DNA of 64,000 nt from Exobasidium rhododendri (GCA_026210745.1 CP110632.1:2851001-2915000), one strand, 5' to 3'; positions 7,527 to 19,824 are shown, counted from the stretch's first letter. Notes: generated by a model not told the origin, from the sequence alone. Made by a program: numbers and translations.

Positions 7527-9977
7527 ATGAAGGCTCTCTTTAGTCGACGCAACAACGAGAGGGCAGAAGATCAGAACATGTCAATTTATCCAGCTGCGGA
7601 AGATCTGGGAAGTGAAAAGAGACGTGCGAGTATTGCGTCGATTACGGTAAATCCTATTAATAAGACGAAGAAAGGACCACCTCAAGCTTCTTACCTTGCA
7701 AGCGCTTTAGCCAAGCACAATGATACAACAAGCTCTTTCAGGCATCCAATACTATTCCCGAATACTAGCCAGACAATCGGGAAAGCACATGGTACAGATC
7801 AATCCACTGCGACCTTCTCGAAAGGTAGCGAAGGGGTCGGCGACAACGCATCCGTGTCTTATCCATCTGTACCTTCGTATGCAGGTAAGCGAAGCAGTAA
7901 AGGGCTCTTCAGCGCTCTGAGGAACAGTGGTTCGGTGTATTTTGGAAGAAGGGGAGGATTGGATGCCAGAAGCGAGGCAAATGACAAGAGTGAGTGTGTG
8001 TGTGTTCTTTTGTCAATGCCTTTAAAGGGTCAGTATCCGCTCATTTTTAACGCTCTCTATGTTTCAGTCCAATCATCACCGATCCAAAGACAAGAGAGTG
8101 CAAATAGATTTGAAGCATCGTCTCAGTCTATAGCAGCAATAACGACGTCCAGCTTCTCGCCACAAGCATCCAGTGTAGGGTTAGATTCGCTGTCTTCAAG
8201 ATTGCCCTTGCAACAACCAGAAAGATATGCGAGCAGTTTTGAAATAGAGAAGGAGCTATCATCAGCACATACACAAATTCTGCCTCTTCCCCCTCTTTCA
8301 CACAGGGACAATTGTACTTCAAATATCAGTCACGTACAGAAGGAAAACCTGACATTCAAGCAGGAAGCTCAAGTCCCCTTCGAGAGGACTTCCCAATTCA
8401 AGGGTCAACATCTCAGTGTAAATGATCATCAGAACATATCGAGATCAGAGCCAAGCTCGCCTCACTTCCCCTCGCCTGATGCCGCCCAGAGATCTTCTAC
8501 AAGAATCGAGCAATCGGTAAGGGGAGATACGTCCTCCCTCAAGAAGTCGTTGAGACGGTACAGGTTCTCGTCAAAGGCGACTGCCGAGCAAGAGATCAAA
8601 GGAGATGCTGCGTCTGTAGACAGGTTCGATAGACCTATTCCATCCAGTCAGACTTTCACAGCAATGGCGGAAACTACAAGCCCGATCCGGTCTCAGGACC
8701 TGGCAAGCGAATTGAATGAGCTAGCGGTTGCTTATGAAGAAGGTCTACTAGGTAAAGATGAGTATCGAATGCTACGACAGAACGTTTTCGAGAAGATGAT
8801 GGGAAGGGGTGAGATGGAGATACCAAAGGAGAAAAGACTGCAGGGCAGATCAGCGGTCAGCAACGACAAAGTGTTGAGTGAAAGTAGCAAATCGAATGCG
8901 ACTCTGTCACCTGCGCTCTCCATGCGCTCTAGGCATTCATCAAAGTCGAATCTTGTTTCTCTCTTTCGAAGAGATTCAAAGACTGAGGGAAACCTCCAAA
9001 GCAGTGGATCGGCAGGACCGGCTTCGTCATCAAGAAGTGCGCTTCACTCCGTCAACGAGAGCTTTGCCAGTGAGATTCCACAGGGAGGTCGAAGCAAAAT
9101 CACCAACTCGTCACTACTAGAGTCAAAGATTTCACAAGCTCGGCAAGCCAGGACGCTGCGAGGCAACGGTAGAACGTCTGGATCCGAAGGACTGAAAACT
9201 TTCGATCAGTCTCAGCTTGGAGACACTGAGATGCACAGCCAAAAGGGACCATGCCTCTACTCTGCGTCTGTTAGATCGCTGGGTGATGTGCACTTGTCCA
9301 ATGGTAGCGCTCTGCTGGGGGGCAGTTACATGTCAAAGAGCAGTGACGAGATACTCGCCGAGATTGCCGTAGTCGAGGCAGAAGGAAGACGCATCCTGGA
9401 AAGTTTCAGGTCGTTGCAGATGAATGCAATGGGGCGGTACAATCTCAGTTTCGAGGCTATGAAACGGGTCATCGATGGCATGGGAGGAAGTGCAGAAGGC
9501 GGGATGAATTTCTGCGATGACTTTGTCATGATTGATGGCAAAGAGGGCGGTGGCGGCGGTACTCGCATCAATGGGCACGCTAGTTCCAAAAGAAAGATGC
9601 ATTCATTAGGCAGTCTGATACGTAAGAGCAAGAGTTCCAGTGGACTGGATGCGCAGATCGTCGGGCAAGGCAGCGATACAAATCAGAGGACTGAGACAAT
9701 CACGGCACCATCAGACCCGTCATACAAGTTAGCGACAAGCCTCCCTTCTACCAGCTCAGCATCTCCTCCGACTTTACCGTTAGAGTCACATCTAGCGACA
9801 CGATTCACAGCTGCAGAAGGCGAGGCTGATGAAGAGGATGTCGATGTGGCGAGGTTGAGAGCAGAGCTGATCGACATAGTCCGTCGACGAGATGAAGTCT
9901 CGAGGAAGTATTCCGATCGACTTGCATTCTTGAAAAGTAACATGCGAAGTGCTAAGATACGCGAAGGTCTTAGGTAG
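7527..9977 (+). CDS. large disordered protein with SHOCT-like motif
   Basis: The open frame covers 816 codons from the ATG at 7527. An internal segment (7990-8067, 78 nt, a multiple of three) has a GTGAGT donor and a TTTCAG acceptor, encodes an atypical Cys/Leu-rich piece, and is probably an intron, giving about 790 residues. Most of the protein is Ser/Arg/Gln-rich and predicted to be disordered. Near residue 390 of the open frame is a compact helical motif, LNELAVAYEEGLLGKDEYR, resembling SHOCT-type modules (a short helix, Gly turn, Asp/Glu-Tyr helix). The last 50 residues (VARLRAELIDIVRRRDEVSR) look like a coiled coil. No enzyme domain is seen. A scaffold or cytoskeletal regulator would fit but is not shown. 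Confidence 0.75.
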   Translation: MKALFSRRNNERAEDQNMSIYPAAEDLGSEKRRASIASITVNPINKTKKGPPQASYLASALAKHNDTTSSFRHPILFPNTSQTIGKAHGTDQSTATFSKGSEGVGDNASVSYPSVPSYAGKRSSKGLFSALRNSGSVYFGRRGGLDARSEANDKSECVCVLLSMPLKGQYPLIFNALYVSVQSSPIQRQESANRFEASSQSIAAITTSSFSPQASSVGLDSLSSRLPLQQPERYASSFEIEKELSSAHTQILPLPPLSHRDNCTSNISHVQKENLTFKQEAQVPFERTSQFKGQHLSVNDHQNISRSEPSSPHFPSPDAAQRSSTRIEQSVRGDTSSLKKSLRRYRFSSKATAEQEIKGDAASVDRFDRPIPSSQTFTAMAETTSPIRSQDLASELNELAVAYEEGLLGKDEYRMLRQNVFEKMMGRGEMEIPKEKRLQGRSAVSNDKVLSESSKSNATLSPALSMRSRHSSKSNLVSLFRRDSKTEGNLQSSGSAGPASSSRSALHSVNESFASEIPQGGRSKITNSSLLESKISQARQARTLRGNGRTSGSEGLKTFDQSQLGDTEMHSQKGPCLYSASVRSLGDVHLSNGSALLGGSYMSKSSDEILAEIAVVEAEGRRILESFRSLQMNAMGRYNLSFEAMKRVIDGMGGSAEGGMNFCDDFVMIDGKEGGGGGTRINGHASSKRKMHSLGSLIRKSKSSSGLDAQIVGQGSDTNQRTETITAPSDPSYKLATSLPSTSSASPPTLPLESHLATRFTAAEGEADEEDVDVARLRAELIDIVRRRDEVSRKYSDRLAFLKSNMRSAKIREGLR

Positions 9978-10346
9978 ACGACATTGTCAACATTCTCCTG
10001 TCGTAACGATTTCACCCCCACTAACAATGTTCCTACCAAGCACAGCTCTTGCCATTGATGTACTTTATATTTACTATACCCAGACATACGATACGCTTTC
10101 TTATCAATGGGAAGAGCGCAATCACAGCCTGAGAGAGAGTGCGTGTTCGTCGGCTGATGAAGTTGTAGGATGGTGACACGTGCCAAGGCGCTCTCAATCT
10201 TTGAACTCGAAGTGGACAGAGAGGCTCGCATTGGCAGTATCATCCACTTGTACGACGTCCCCTGAACCACTTGCGTTCAGCTTTCCACCTCACCCCCAGT
10301 CAATCTTGAGCTCACACTCCTTCTCTCGCCTCTACAGTCGTTCATC
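9978..10346. promoter_or_regulatory. promoter region of V-ATPase subunit d
   Basis: This 369-base gap between two plus-strand genes holds the 3' flank of the 7527 gene and the promoter of the V-ATPase gene. A C/T-rich stretch ends just before the ATG at 10347. No further gene is seen. Confidence 0.4.
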
Positions 10347-11645
10347 ATGGAAGCACTGACTTTCAACATGTCTCATGGCTATGCTGAGGGTGTTGTCAGA
10401 GGATACCGTGCCAGTCTACTCACCAACCATCATTATGCATCACTGACCCAATGCGAAACTCTGGATGACTTGAAGATGCAGTTGAGCGCCACCGACTATG
10501 GCAACTTTCTGGCAAACGAACCATCACCCATCTCTACCTCGACTATAGCAGAGAAAGCAACAGGGAAAATGGTGGCGGAGTTCGATTACTTGCGGTCGAA
10601 TGCAGTTGGAAGCCTGGCCAAATTTCTTGATTATCTGACGTGAGTAGATGCTGGTCTGCCGATGCAGGTCTCCATGAAAAAAAGGGCAATCTAATCCAGA
10701 GAAACACCTTACTTCTTGACTCAGCTATTCTTACATGATCGACAACGTCATCCTCCTCATCACTGGAACACTGCACGAACGGGATACACACGAGCTGCTA
10801 CAACGATGTCACCCACTAGGAGTCTTTGATACGATGCCCGCCCTTTGTGTTGCTACAACAGTGGAAGAGCTATATCACAGCGTCCTTGTCGAAACCCCTC
10901 TTGCACCATACTTTCGCGATTGCATCTCCGCTTCGGACTTGGACGACCTCAACATTGAAATTATTCGAAATACCCTCTACAAAGCCTACCTAGAGGACTT
11001 TTACACTTTTTGCGCTTCCTTGGGTGGCTCTACTGCCGAGTCGATGTCGACGTTGCTCTCATTCGAAGCGGATCGAAGGGTCTTGAACATTACACTCAAC
11101 TCTTTTGGAACATCTTTATCAAAGGAGGATCGAGCGAGATTGTTCCCATGCGTGGGAAGGCTGTTTCCTGCAGGGAACAACGTCCTGGCGAAAGCAGATG
11201 ACGTTGAGCAAGTCAAGAGTGTCTGCGAAATGGTGCCCGAATACAAGAGCTTTTTCGGAGATTCACAGGGCGGTAATCAAGATGCAGCTGCTGATGGTCT
11301 GGAAGACAAAATGTTCAAGGAAGAGACTAGATGTGGGTGGCAGTGTAGAGAAAGGTGCGATAGAGAATCTTGCTTACATCTAACCTCCTCTATATGCAGT
11401 GAATCGGATCGAGACGATCACTCAATTCCAGTTTGGCATCTTCTACTCTTGGCTCAAGTTGAAGGAGCAAGAGATCAGAAGCATTACATGGATCGCAGAG
11501 TGCATTGCACAGGGCGTCCGAGGTGAGTACCACCAGAGCGACGGCTTCCGTAAGAAGCGGCAGCAGCAACATATTGACTCTCTTCCCAATCACTACGCTT
11601 CCTTTTCTACACTCAGACCGCATCAGCGACTTCGTCAATGTGTAA
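10347..11645 (+). CDS. VMA6: V-type proton ATPase subunit d
   Basis: Four exons (10347-10639, 10725-11332, 11400-11522, 11617-11645; phases 2, 1, 1) give 350 residues, exactly the usual size (about 350). Subunit d belongs to the membrane Vo sector and couples the central rotor to the c-ring in vacuolar and endosomal proton pumps. Conserved blocks include [16 protein letters not shown] at the N-terminus, [18 protein letters not shown] across the first splice, and the C-terminal [18 protein letters not shown]. The short last exon encodes only DRISDFVNV, matching the family ending (RINNYIP-type). It is convergent with RIO1: the stop codons are only 61 bases apart, so the 3' untranslated regions probably overlap. 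Confidence 0.96.
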
Positions 11646-11706
11646 TTGGATATAATGTTTGTACATGGATAGTGATGAGAGATGGTGCGCAACAAGTGAA
11701 TCGTAT

Positions 11707-14023
11707 CTACTTGTGACTATTTCGCATTCGCCTCTTCTTTTCTGATTTGGGCATCTTAGTCTTGCGACGCTCCCTTGCCGCTTCTTTTGCTTCCTTCTTC
11801 CGCTCCTGAGAAAGGATGAGAATGCGGCACACGTACAGGTCAGCGGGTCTAATTCCAGTCTACATGCACAGCACAGGTATTGACACTTCACTCACCTTTT
11901 TCACATCTCGATCTTCATGTCGATGACCTCTTGGCGTCTTTGTTTTATGGATTGCTTCCCCGTCATCGTCTTCGCTGTTGCTCTCACTCTCACCCTCACC
12001 CACACTCTCTCCCTCACCCTCACTTTCGCTCCCGCTATCGCTCCGTCCGTCCTCGCCAGCAGCGCCCTCTGCATCGCCGGAAGCTCCTTTTCTTTCCACG
12101 CCAATCACATTTGCATAGATCAGATCGTTCTCCCTTCCATCCTTTCGCTTCTCAATGTCTCTTTCGGGATCATATACTTCGTTAAGAGTTTGCGGAATGT
12201 ATGCTTGTCGAAAGACCGCTTGATCTTCGGCGGCAATCTGATCCTCTTCCTCTGTGTTGTTCTCTTTCTCCCTCTTCTTCATGAGCATCCTCACAGTGAT
12301 CGTTAGCTCTTCATCACTCTCGCCCACTTCCCTTTTGATCTGCTCGATCTTTTGAAAAGGACCACTGGCAAGAGTTTGTAGACTGTTTTCTTCCCTGTGT
12401 GAACGGTCGTCGACGACTTTGTCTTCGCCGATCTCATCTTGCGCTGCTGCCTCTTCCTCTCTTTTCTGCTCGTCAAGCTTTGCTGGAGGCTTGATGATCC
12501 ACTCAAATGTGTTTCTCAGGCCCAGAGTCTTCAGACCCCCTTTTTTGGTAAAGTACTCATCGACGTGAGTGATGTCTGCTCGTAAGAAGTCGAAGGCGTA
12601 GGGGTGGTCATGCTCGACGGATTGAGAGACATCGATGATGTACAGGTGGTCTCGATGGTACCTAGCAGAAAGTCTCACATCAGTCTGCGTTCTCCTACAT
12701 CATCATCGACGAGATGCACCGCACTCACAGGATGTTGTACTCGCTCAGATCGGCATGGACCAATCTGCACTGATGAAACATGGTTCGCATCGACACCAAC
12801 AGCTCAACGTAAAGATCTTCCCATATGTTCTCTTCACCTGCACTCTTTCTTGCGTCGATAAGTTCTTCTGCATCCTTCAACTTGGGGCTGTTTCTTCCTT
12901 GCCCGGACTCGTCTTCCAGATACTCCATCACTAGCACATGATCTCGCAACTCAATAGGTCTCGGGCAGCGTATCCCACATCCAACCAGCCTCTTTAAATT
13001 TCTGGCCTCCTTCTCTGCCCAAAGCTTGACCATCTTACGAGGATTGTGTCTAGAGTAGCCATGTCGAAATCGGAATTCTCCAGTAATGTATCGATCTCGA
13101 TCTTTGAACACGAGAATAGTAGTCTTGTAGATCTTAAGGGCCAGCGGGAGACCCTCCTCCAAATCACCGACCATGTCTCCATTGGTGATCATCTCACTAG
13201 TCGTTGGATATTTGTACGTACTTGCGTGATAGACATTCGCCTCTTTACCCGTACTGATGACACCATTCACTTGCTTCAGAAGGCCCCTCTGCAGCATCTT
13301 GTATAAGATCATCAGGGTTCGAGGGTCAAGCACTTGCTCCACAGTAGATCGGTCACTCTTATCTCGCACTCGTTTCTCGCCTACACCGGCTTGGCTTTTC
13401 CGAGGCACATTGCCGCTGACAGCTCCACCGGCTATCGCACTGGGATCATACGAGTCATGGACTTGTAATCTGGACGAGAACTGATTCCCTAGTGATGTCA
13501 AATGCTCCGTCGCTTTGTTGGGAGGGGCCTTTTGACCGTTGGTCTCTCTAGAAGATGTGGCAGACGCTTCTCCGTTCGTCGAAAGACCTTTTGTTGAGGC
13601 GGCTAGCTTTTGCGATCTGTTGACCCGGGATCTATTCATTGCAGGCAGGGGTATAGAAACTGATTGGCCATTTGATGCCGTTGCAGGTGTACCAGAACTC
13701 TGACCCACCACCTGAGCTAGTTGACGAGACCGATTGTACATCTTAGTAAAGTCACCTCGAGCCATCTCCCAGTCGGCGTCATCTACTCGACCCCATTCTT
13801 CTGGGTCGCTCCTATCGTCCTCGTCATCTTGTCCTGCGTCCTCTCCACTGCTCACCTCCTCGCCCCTACTGCCGCCCCTCGCATTCAACCATCTCTGTAC
13901 CTGGTCACGATCTATCGGTGCTCCCTTCAAAGCGATGCCCTCTTCTATAGCTTCATCAGAAGCTCCACCTCTCCTCTCCACGGCATCTTCATACTGATCT
14001 TTGACGACGTCAGCCGACTCCAT
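11707..14023 (-). CDS. RIO1: serine/threonine protein kinase RIO1
   Basis: Three exons (14023-12729, 12661-11896, 11805-11707) give 719 residues. RIO1 is an atypical kinase/ATPase that acts late in 40S ribosomal subunit maturation. Seen motifs: the P-loop-like STGKEANVY, the catalytic [12 protein letters not shown] at the first splice, and the metal-binding [20 protein letters not shown]. The C-terminus has an acidic Gly-Glu-Ser repeat region ([13 protein letters not shown]) and a basic end ([15 protein letters not shown]), as in other Rio1 proteins. The N-terminal 250 residues, Asp/Glu-rich then Ser/Asn-rich, are an extension; yeast Rio1 has 484 residues. I chose the ATG at 14023; an upstream in-frame TTG is not credible. 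It is head-to-head with Dhr1/DHX37 and convergent with VMA6. Confidence 0.95.
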
Positions 14024-14283
14024 AGGGAAAATCTTGGTCAGGACTATATACTCCAAGTAAGAAGGGCAATGAACCGTCTAAGAAACCCAAATCCTGAAAA
14101 AGCAAAAATCCCCAAGTGGAGCAGATCACGTTTCCACACCAGGAAAAATTAAAGAAATTTCAAAAGTGTTGGAATCGACCAGATCTGGGAGGAGGAAGGA
14201 CTGAGGCTGTTGCTTATACCGACATTCGGAGGCCCTCCTGGAGGACAGCTTCGTCCTTTTCTGTGCGCCGAACGGAAAGGAAG
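14024..14283. promoter_or_regulatory. bidirectional promoter of RIO1 and Dhr1/DHX37
   Basis: 260 bases separate the start codons of two head-to-head genes that both work in 40S ribosome biogenesis, so joint control is likely. The stretch is AT/AAA-rich on the RIO1 side (runs such as AAAAAGCAAAAATCCCC and AAAAATTAAAGAAATTT). No named element can be assigned with confidence. Confidence 0.5.
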
Positions 14284-17200
14284 ATGCCTCCGCCAACCAA
14301 AGAGAGATACAATTCAAAGGCTCGACAGTCGTCTGTTGGGTCTTCGCACAAGAAGCGGAGGAAAATCAAGGCGACGGGGAACGTCGGCCAAGAGGGAGAG
14401 GTTGTCGATCACAGCAATGCCCTTGTGATTGACCCAGAGGTGGAAGAAGCAAAAAGAGCAAGGCGAGAGGTAAGGATATACAGAGCGAACGATAGAGAGA
14501 TAAGATCCCTGCTGATATGTGTTTCCTCAGCTTCTTGCGCTACAGGATCCTTCGAATGCTCTGGCACCAATATCGTCCAAGAAACGGAAGAGACTTGATG
14601 CATATATTGCTCGTCAATTGAAGAAGGACAACAGGTCTAAGCTGATGGCAGATTTGGCTAAAAGCAGCGCACAAGTAGAGGACAGAAGTGCGCTGATGAC
14701 TGCTGCAACTTTAGGTACTGGAAAGGTGCTGACCGGGCAAGAGAGGATTCAAAACGACATAGCAAAGGAAGAGAAAATCCAACAGAGGAGGAGAGGTGTA
14801 GATTTTTCGGTAGTTGATGAGCTTTTGAGCGGAGAGGAAGATGCTATGGACGAGGAAAGACCTTCAAAAGATGGCTTAAAAGAGGTGGACTCTGGAAACA
14901 ACTCTTTCGATGGGGCCAGAGAGGCTCGGATTGCAAAAGCAAGAGCTCTTTTTACTTCTAGTGAGCCGGTATCCACATCACTTGGGGCACAGGATAGAAA
15001 GACGAATGAGTCCGAATCAAAAATACCCTCTACAAGTAGTATCAGCAGGCCTACAGCTGTCGGGTCTGCACTGGCATTGGGCCCTGATGGAAAGCCACTG
15101 TCCTTGGTCGTGCGACAGCGAAGGGCGCCGCAAAAGAAGCGAGGTGGGACAAAGACTGCTTGGGGTCGAGCTAGAGGTTCGATTGAGTCAAGCCAGGAAG
15201 ATGAGACTGACTTCGATAGTTCAGCAAGCTCCGAAAGTGGGGAAGAAGAAGAAGCCTTTACTCGAGACCATGATACCCGTACCAATATGGGTGGGGTGAA
15301 GAAAAACTTCACTGCACAAGATGAAGATGGGAATCAAGAAGATTTGCACGAGGACGAGTCTGCCTCTGACTTAAGTGAAAGTGACGCAGAGTATAGTGGC
15401 GAGCAGACCGACGAAGAGGAGCAGGCAGTTCTCTTAGAGGCTATGCGACTCCGAGGCATGCTGGGTAGGGCGGATCAAGTATCACCGAATTTCGAGGAAG
15501 AGGAGGAGCGGGAGGATGAGAAAGACGTGGAGGAGGAAGGAAATGCAATTGATTCTGAAGCAGAGAGCTTACCTTTTGCAGCTTTTGAGGGAATATACGA
15601 TGGTCAGGAAAAGGAGGAAGGTGTTGCCAATACAGATTCTGAGAGGGAGGAATCAGAGGAAGGGGAGGAGGGGGAGGAGAGTGGGGAGGATGATAGCGAT
15701 GACGACGGCGATGACACCGTCACTCAATCTCGACGTCATGGGCTCCCACTCACTGACAGGAGTCATGGCTTCAAAGGCTGGGCAAAGGAAGCGTTAGGTC
15801 TTGGAGCATCCACAAATGAAGGAGAGGAAGAGGATGACGGCGTCTATCGAGGACCTGAGCCAGTGGCAGGTCTGAGTGTCAAAGTGAAAGACTTGATGGA
15901 CGGCAAGATTCGTGGTCCCCTTGGCGAAGACGAGCCTACTTTGCAAGAACGTAGCGCTTTTGCTCAGAGGTACTACGAGGAAGTGAACACCAGGGAGGGC
16001 AAGGGCATTACTGGGCTTCACGCCAACAAAGACCGTGTCCATATTCAGCGATCGGAAGAAGTTCAAGAAGCTAGATTGAAGCTGCCTGTCTTGGCAGAAG
16101 AAGAGCGTATCATCCGAACAGTCATGGAAAATATGGTCACTGTGCTGTGTGGTGAGACTGGAAGTGGAAAGACGACACAACTGCCGCAATTCTTGTATGA
16201 GGCAGGATTCGGTACTGCAGGAACACACAACCCAGGCATGATTGGAATCACACAGCCTCGGAGGGTAGCTGCTCTGAGCATGGCAGCCAGGGTCGGGACG
16301 GAATTAGGCCTTCCCTCTAGCAAAGTATCTCATCAAATTCGATATGATGCAACGACAAGTCCGTCGACTAGCATCAAGTTCATGACAGATGGGGTTCTTT
16401 TGAGAGAGCTAGCCGCCGATTTCTTGTTGACAAAGTACAGTGCGATCGTGATTGATGAAGCTCACGAGAGGAGTGTCAACACAGATGTCCTTATCGGTGT
16501 GTTGAGTCGAGTCGTCAAGTTACGAGCAAAGAGGTGGATTCAAGGTCAGGGCAGACCGTTGCGAATGATCATCATGAGTGCTACTCTGCGAGTAGAAGAC
16601 TTTGTCGGTAACACAAGACTCTTCGACGAGAAGCCGCCTTTGATCGAGATCGACGCTAGGCAACATCCCGTCACTACACACTTCAATCGCAAGACTGTGC
16701 ACGACTACGTGGAAGAGAGTGTGAAGAAAGCAAGCAAAATCCATGCTCGATTACCCCCAGGAGGCATTCTGATCTTCATGACTGGGCAGGCTGAGATCAC
16801 GCTGGTATGTCGCAAGCTGGAAAAGCGATACGGCCGAAAAGCTGTGGAAGGAAAGGCAAGACTGCGCGCTCGCTTCAAAAAGCAGGAATTTGATGATGGC
16901 GAGGACGATGACGAGAATAGAGGTGAAGACGATCGTGTGACTGTTTCCGCCAAGAACGGCGACGTGGAGGCAGAAGAAGTCGACCTTTCCTTTGGAGGGA
17001 ACGGCAATGATGATGGACTTGCTCTGGACGTAGATGATGGGCGAACAGAGAAGGAAGACGACGATGAAGCACTCGACACCGATGACGAACAGGCAGGAGA
17101 CGAGCAAGACTACGATGCAGACCTGCCGGAAGAGCTACGAGATGATAGCGACGTTGCCATGCACATTCTCCCCCTGTACTCGCTCCTACCTTCGGACAAG

Positions 17201-18922
17201 CAGATGCGTGTCTTTGAAGCACCGCCTCCTAATACTCGACTGGTGATTGTGGCCACCAATGTAGCGGAAACGTCTCTTACCATTCCAGGGATCACCTATG
17301 TCGTTGACTGCGGCAGATCAAAGGAACGCAAGTACGATGTAAAGACGGGCGTTCAATCGTTTGAGGTCGACTTCATCAGCAAGGCGAGTGCAAACCAGCG
17401 GGCGGGAAGAGCGGGCAGGACAGGACCGGGCCATTGCTATCGACTGTATTCCAGCAACGTATTTGAAGAGCACTTTCAGCCGTTTGCAGAAGCGGAGATC
17501 CTGCGTACGCCCGTGGACAATTTGGTATTGATGATGAAGAGCATGAACATCGACAATGTCGCCAACTTTCCTTTTCCCACCGCGCCAAATCGAGAAGCAT
17601 TACGCAGAGCAGAAAGGCTCCTTCTTCGCTTGGGTGCGCTCGAAGTGGATGTCGCAAAGGTTCCCAAGGGCAACTACAAGATCACTGACCTGGGTAGGTC
17701 GATGAGTTTGTTCCCCCTGGCGACGAGGTTAAGTAAGTTGCTCGTGCAGGGTCATCAGTATGACTGCTTGCCTTTTGTGATCGCCTTGGTAGCCGCCCTG
17801 AGTGTTGGTGACCCTTTCATCAAGGAAGAATCCCTTTACGACATGCGAGATGTCGTAGGAGGCGACAACGAAGAAGCGGAAGAGGAAGAGCTCGCAATTG
17901 AGGCAAAGCACATCACGAATGCCGATGAACTGGAGAAAGAGAAGCATAAGGCGACGCGGAGTGGGTACTTCAAAGCCCTCAATCAATTCGCAGCACTGAG
18001 TGGAGCGTTGAGCGATCCGTTGCGCTTGTTGAGCATAGTAGGGGCATATGAACACGAGGGCGGCAGTCTTTCCTTCTGTCAAAAACACTACTTGATACCA
18101 AAGTCGATGCAGGAGATTCACAAGCTGAGAGCTCAATTGTCCTCCATGGTCCAGGCCAATGCAAATGCTGGAACAGATTGGAGTCACCTCAGTTCACCAA
18201 AGTTCAAGAGTCCGCCCTCAGCGAAGCAGCTGACAGTATTGCGACAATTCTTGACGGCAGCTTTCATCGATCAAGTTGCCATTCGAGCAGACCTGGCTCC
18301 GGAGAGTGCTGCTCGAATCGCGATCTTGCAAGAGTCGACCTCGACTGATTCTCGAATTGCAAAACAATTCCAGAATCAACTTCGAAATGGGGCCAAGATG
18401 AAGTCAACGAGAGATGTTGCCTATCTCGGCATGGGTATACCCGGTGAAGCTTGCTTCATTCACAAGGCCAGTGTTCTCTTTCATCAGTCGCCCCCTGATT
18501 GGATCATCTTCTCGGAAGTGTTTCGAAGTCGAAGAAGAGGCGATACGATGGAGGTAGAGGGGAGGAATTGGCTGAAGGGAGTGACGAAGATCAATGCAAA
18601 TTGGATCCACAAGCTCGGGAAGCCTCTTTGTACCTTTGGAAGAACGATTGAAGTCGATCCAAAAGATACAAGGGCAAAGCTGATCGAGGCGGCGAAAGAG
18701 ATGAAAAGACGTCAGGGAGATATGATGAGTAGCAGTGGAAGTAGTACTAGCAGTAAAGCTAGTCTGGCTACAGGGGAGAAGCAGGTGATCATCGTCCCAA
18801 CGTATGGCAACGGACCTGCCTTTGACGCCAGCGAACGCAGCTCTCACGTCGGCTGGGAATTGCCTGCCATCACCGCAAAGCAGAAGTTGGTCGGAGGTAG
18901 ATGGGTGACCGATCTATTGTGA
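14284..18922 (+). CDS. ECM16: DEAH-box RNA helicase Dhr1/DHX37 family
   Basis: Two exons (14284-14469, 14531-18922; intron phase 0) give 1525 residues. This DEAH helicase belongs to the small-subunit processome and releases U3 snoRNA from pre-rRNA in yeast. The start is the first ATG (MPPPTKERYNSKARQ). The N-terminal 500 residues are basic, then very acidic. The helicase core has motif I GETGSGKTTQLPQ, motif II DEAH (in IVIDEAHERSVNTDV), motif III SAT, motif V TNVAETSLTI and motif VI QRAGRAGRTGPG. A long acidic insert (16875-17140) interrupts the second RecA domain between MTGQAEITLVCRKL and the DVAMHILPLYSLLP block, as in Dhr1 orthologues. HA2 and OB-fold regions follow. Yeast Dhr1 has 1267 residues, so the acidic regions are enlarged here. 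It pairs with RIO1 across a shared promoter. Confidence 0.95.
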
Positions 18923-19040
18923 AGTTCGTCACAGCGCAGTAGTGCGATAGTAGTATATGTGCATGCAAAAGCTTTGTGTATTTGTAATCAATCATCGAGC
19001 ACATCAGCAGCTAGGATGATTTCGGAGTATCTATTCTTAA

Positions 19041-19824
19041 CTATTCATCCGACCACTCCGAGACTGGCTTTCCCTTTATTACTTTGTCGCCAGTCTCGTT
19101 AAATTCTAGCCAGATCATCCCCGTCAGTTCAGGTCTGAGTCGTTAGCAGCAGACATGCGAATGCAACTCACCAACGTTCTCAGCATGACCACTAGCTTTG
19201 CCTACAAATTTTGTGTGTGAGCCTGTACGGCGGAACATGTGTGCAAACGAGATGACATCAGAGCAGTGCTAAGTAGCTCCTTCAGTTTGACGATGAGCTC
19301 ACCGTATGCCAAGATTGCGTCAGTCACTGGATGTCTGAGCTCTATCCTCGTAGTGGCCAGAGTCTTGCCTGTTTTCAGAAGTAGATCAAGAAAGTGAAAG
19401 AGGCAGAGAGGAACATCTCAGTGGAAATCTTCAATTGACGATAAGAAGGGAGACACTACGCTCTTCAATACCCACCCACGCTTATGACTTTTCCTTCCAC
19501 CTTCACCAGATCTCCGTCTCCTCCAGCTGCCTTTACAAAGGTAGTATGAATGTCGGTACTGACACCAGTCGAATACAAACCTTTACTAGCCAGAGCAAGA
19601 GATCCCATCGTATCAACGAGTGAGCATATCAGGCCTCCATGAAGAGTGCCAAGTCGATTTAGATTGTGTCTCCCGATAGTGAATTCGCCTTCAACATGAC
19701 CGGGCATGGCGCGATTTATCTTTAGAGAAGGATAGCAAGTTGCATCATGACCGCCCGCTTTCAGAAAAGCATTTGTGACCCGACGTACGAATGTCAGGCA
19801 TGGTGAGATTGTCGTGCCCGGCAT
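19041..19824 (-). CDS. hotdog-fold acyl-CoA thioesterase (ACOT13/Them2-like)
   Basis: Four exons (19824-19476, 19368-19303, 19222-19172, 19105-19041; all introns phase 1) give 176 residues. The PaaI/ACOT13-type hotdog signature is present: NRLGTLHGGLICSLVDTMGS, with the Asn/His-Gly-Gly and the Asp of the active site, then GKTLATTRIEL and GSHTKFVGKASG. Such enzymes hydrolyse acyl-CoA thioesters, often in mitochondria. The first 40 residues contain a basic/hydrophobic start that could be targeting. The last exon was chosen at a TAG acceptor because it yields AENVEFNETGDKVIKGK, matching the fungal NVxFDExG ending; a different upstream acceptor would end the protein after four more residues. It lies convergent to Dhr1/DHX37 with 118 bases between. 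Confidence 0.85.

Noticed and set aside
14749-15312. Ser/Phe-rich open frame antisense to the Dhr1/DHX37 acidic region
   Set aside because: It is the mirror of Glu/Asp/Ser codons in the sense gene and has no start context or domain. The same holds for antisense frames at 16705-17107.
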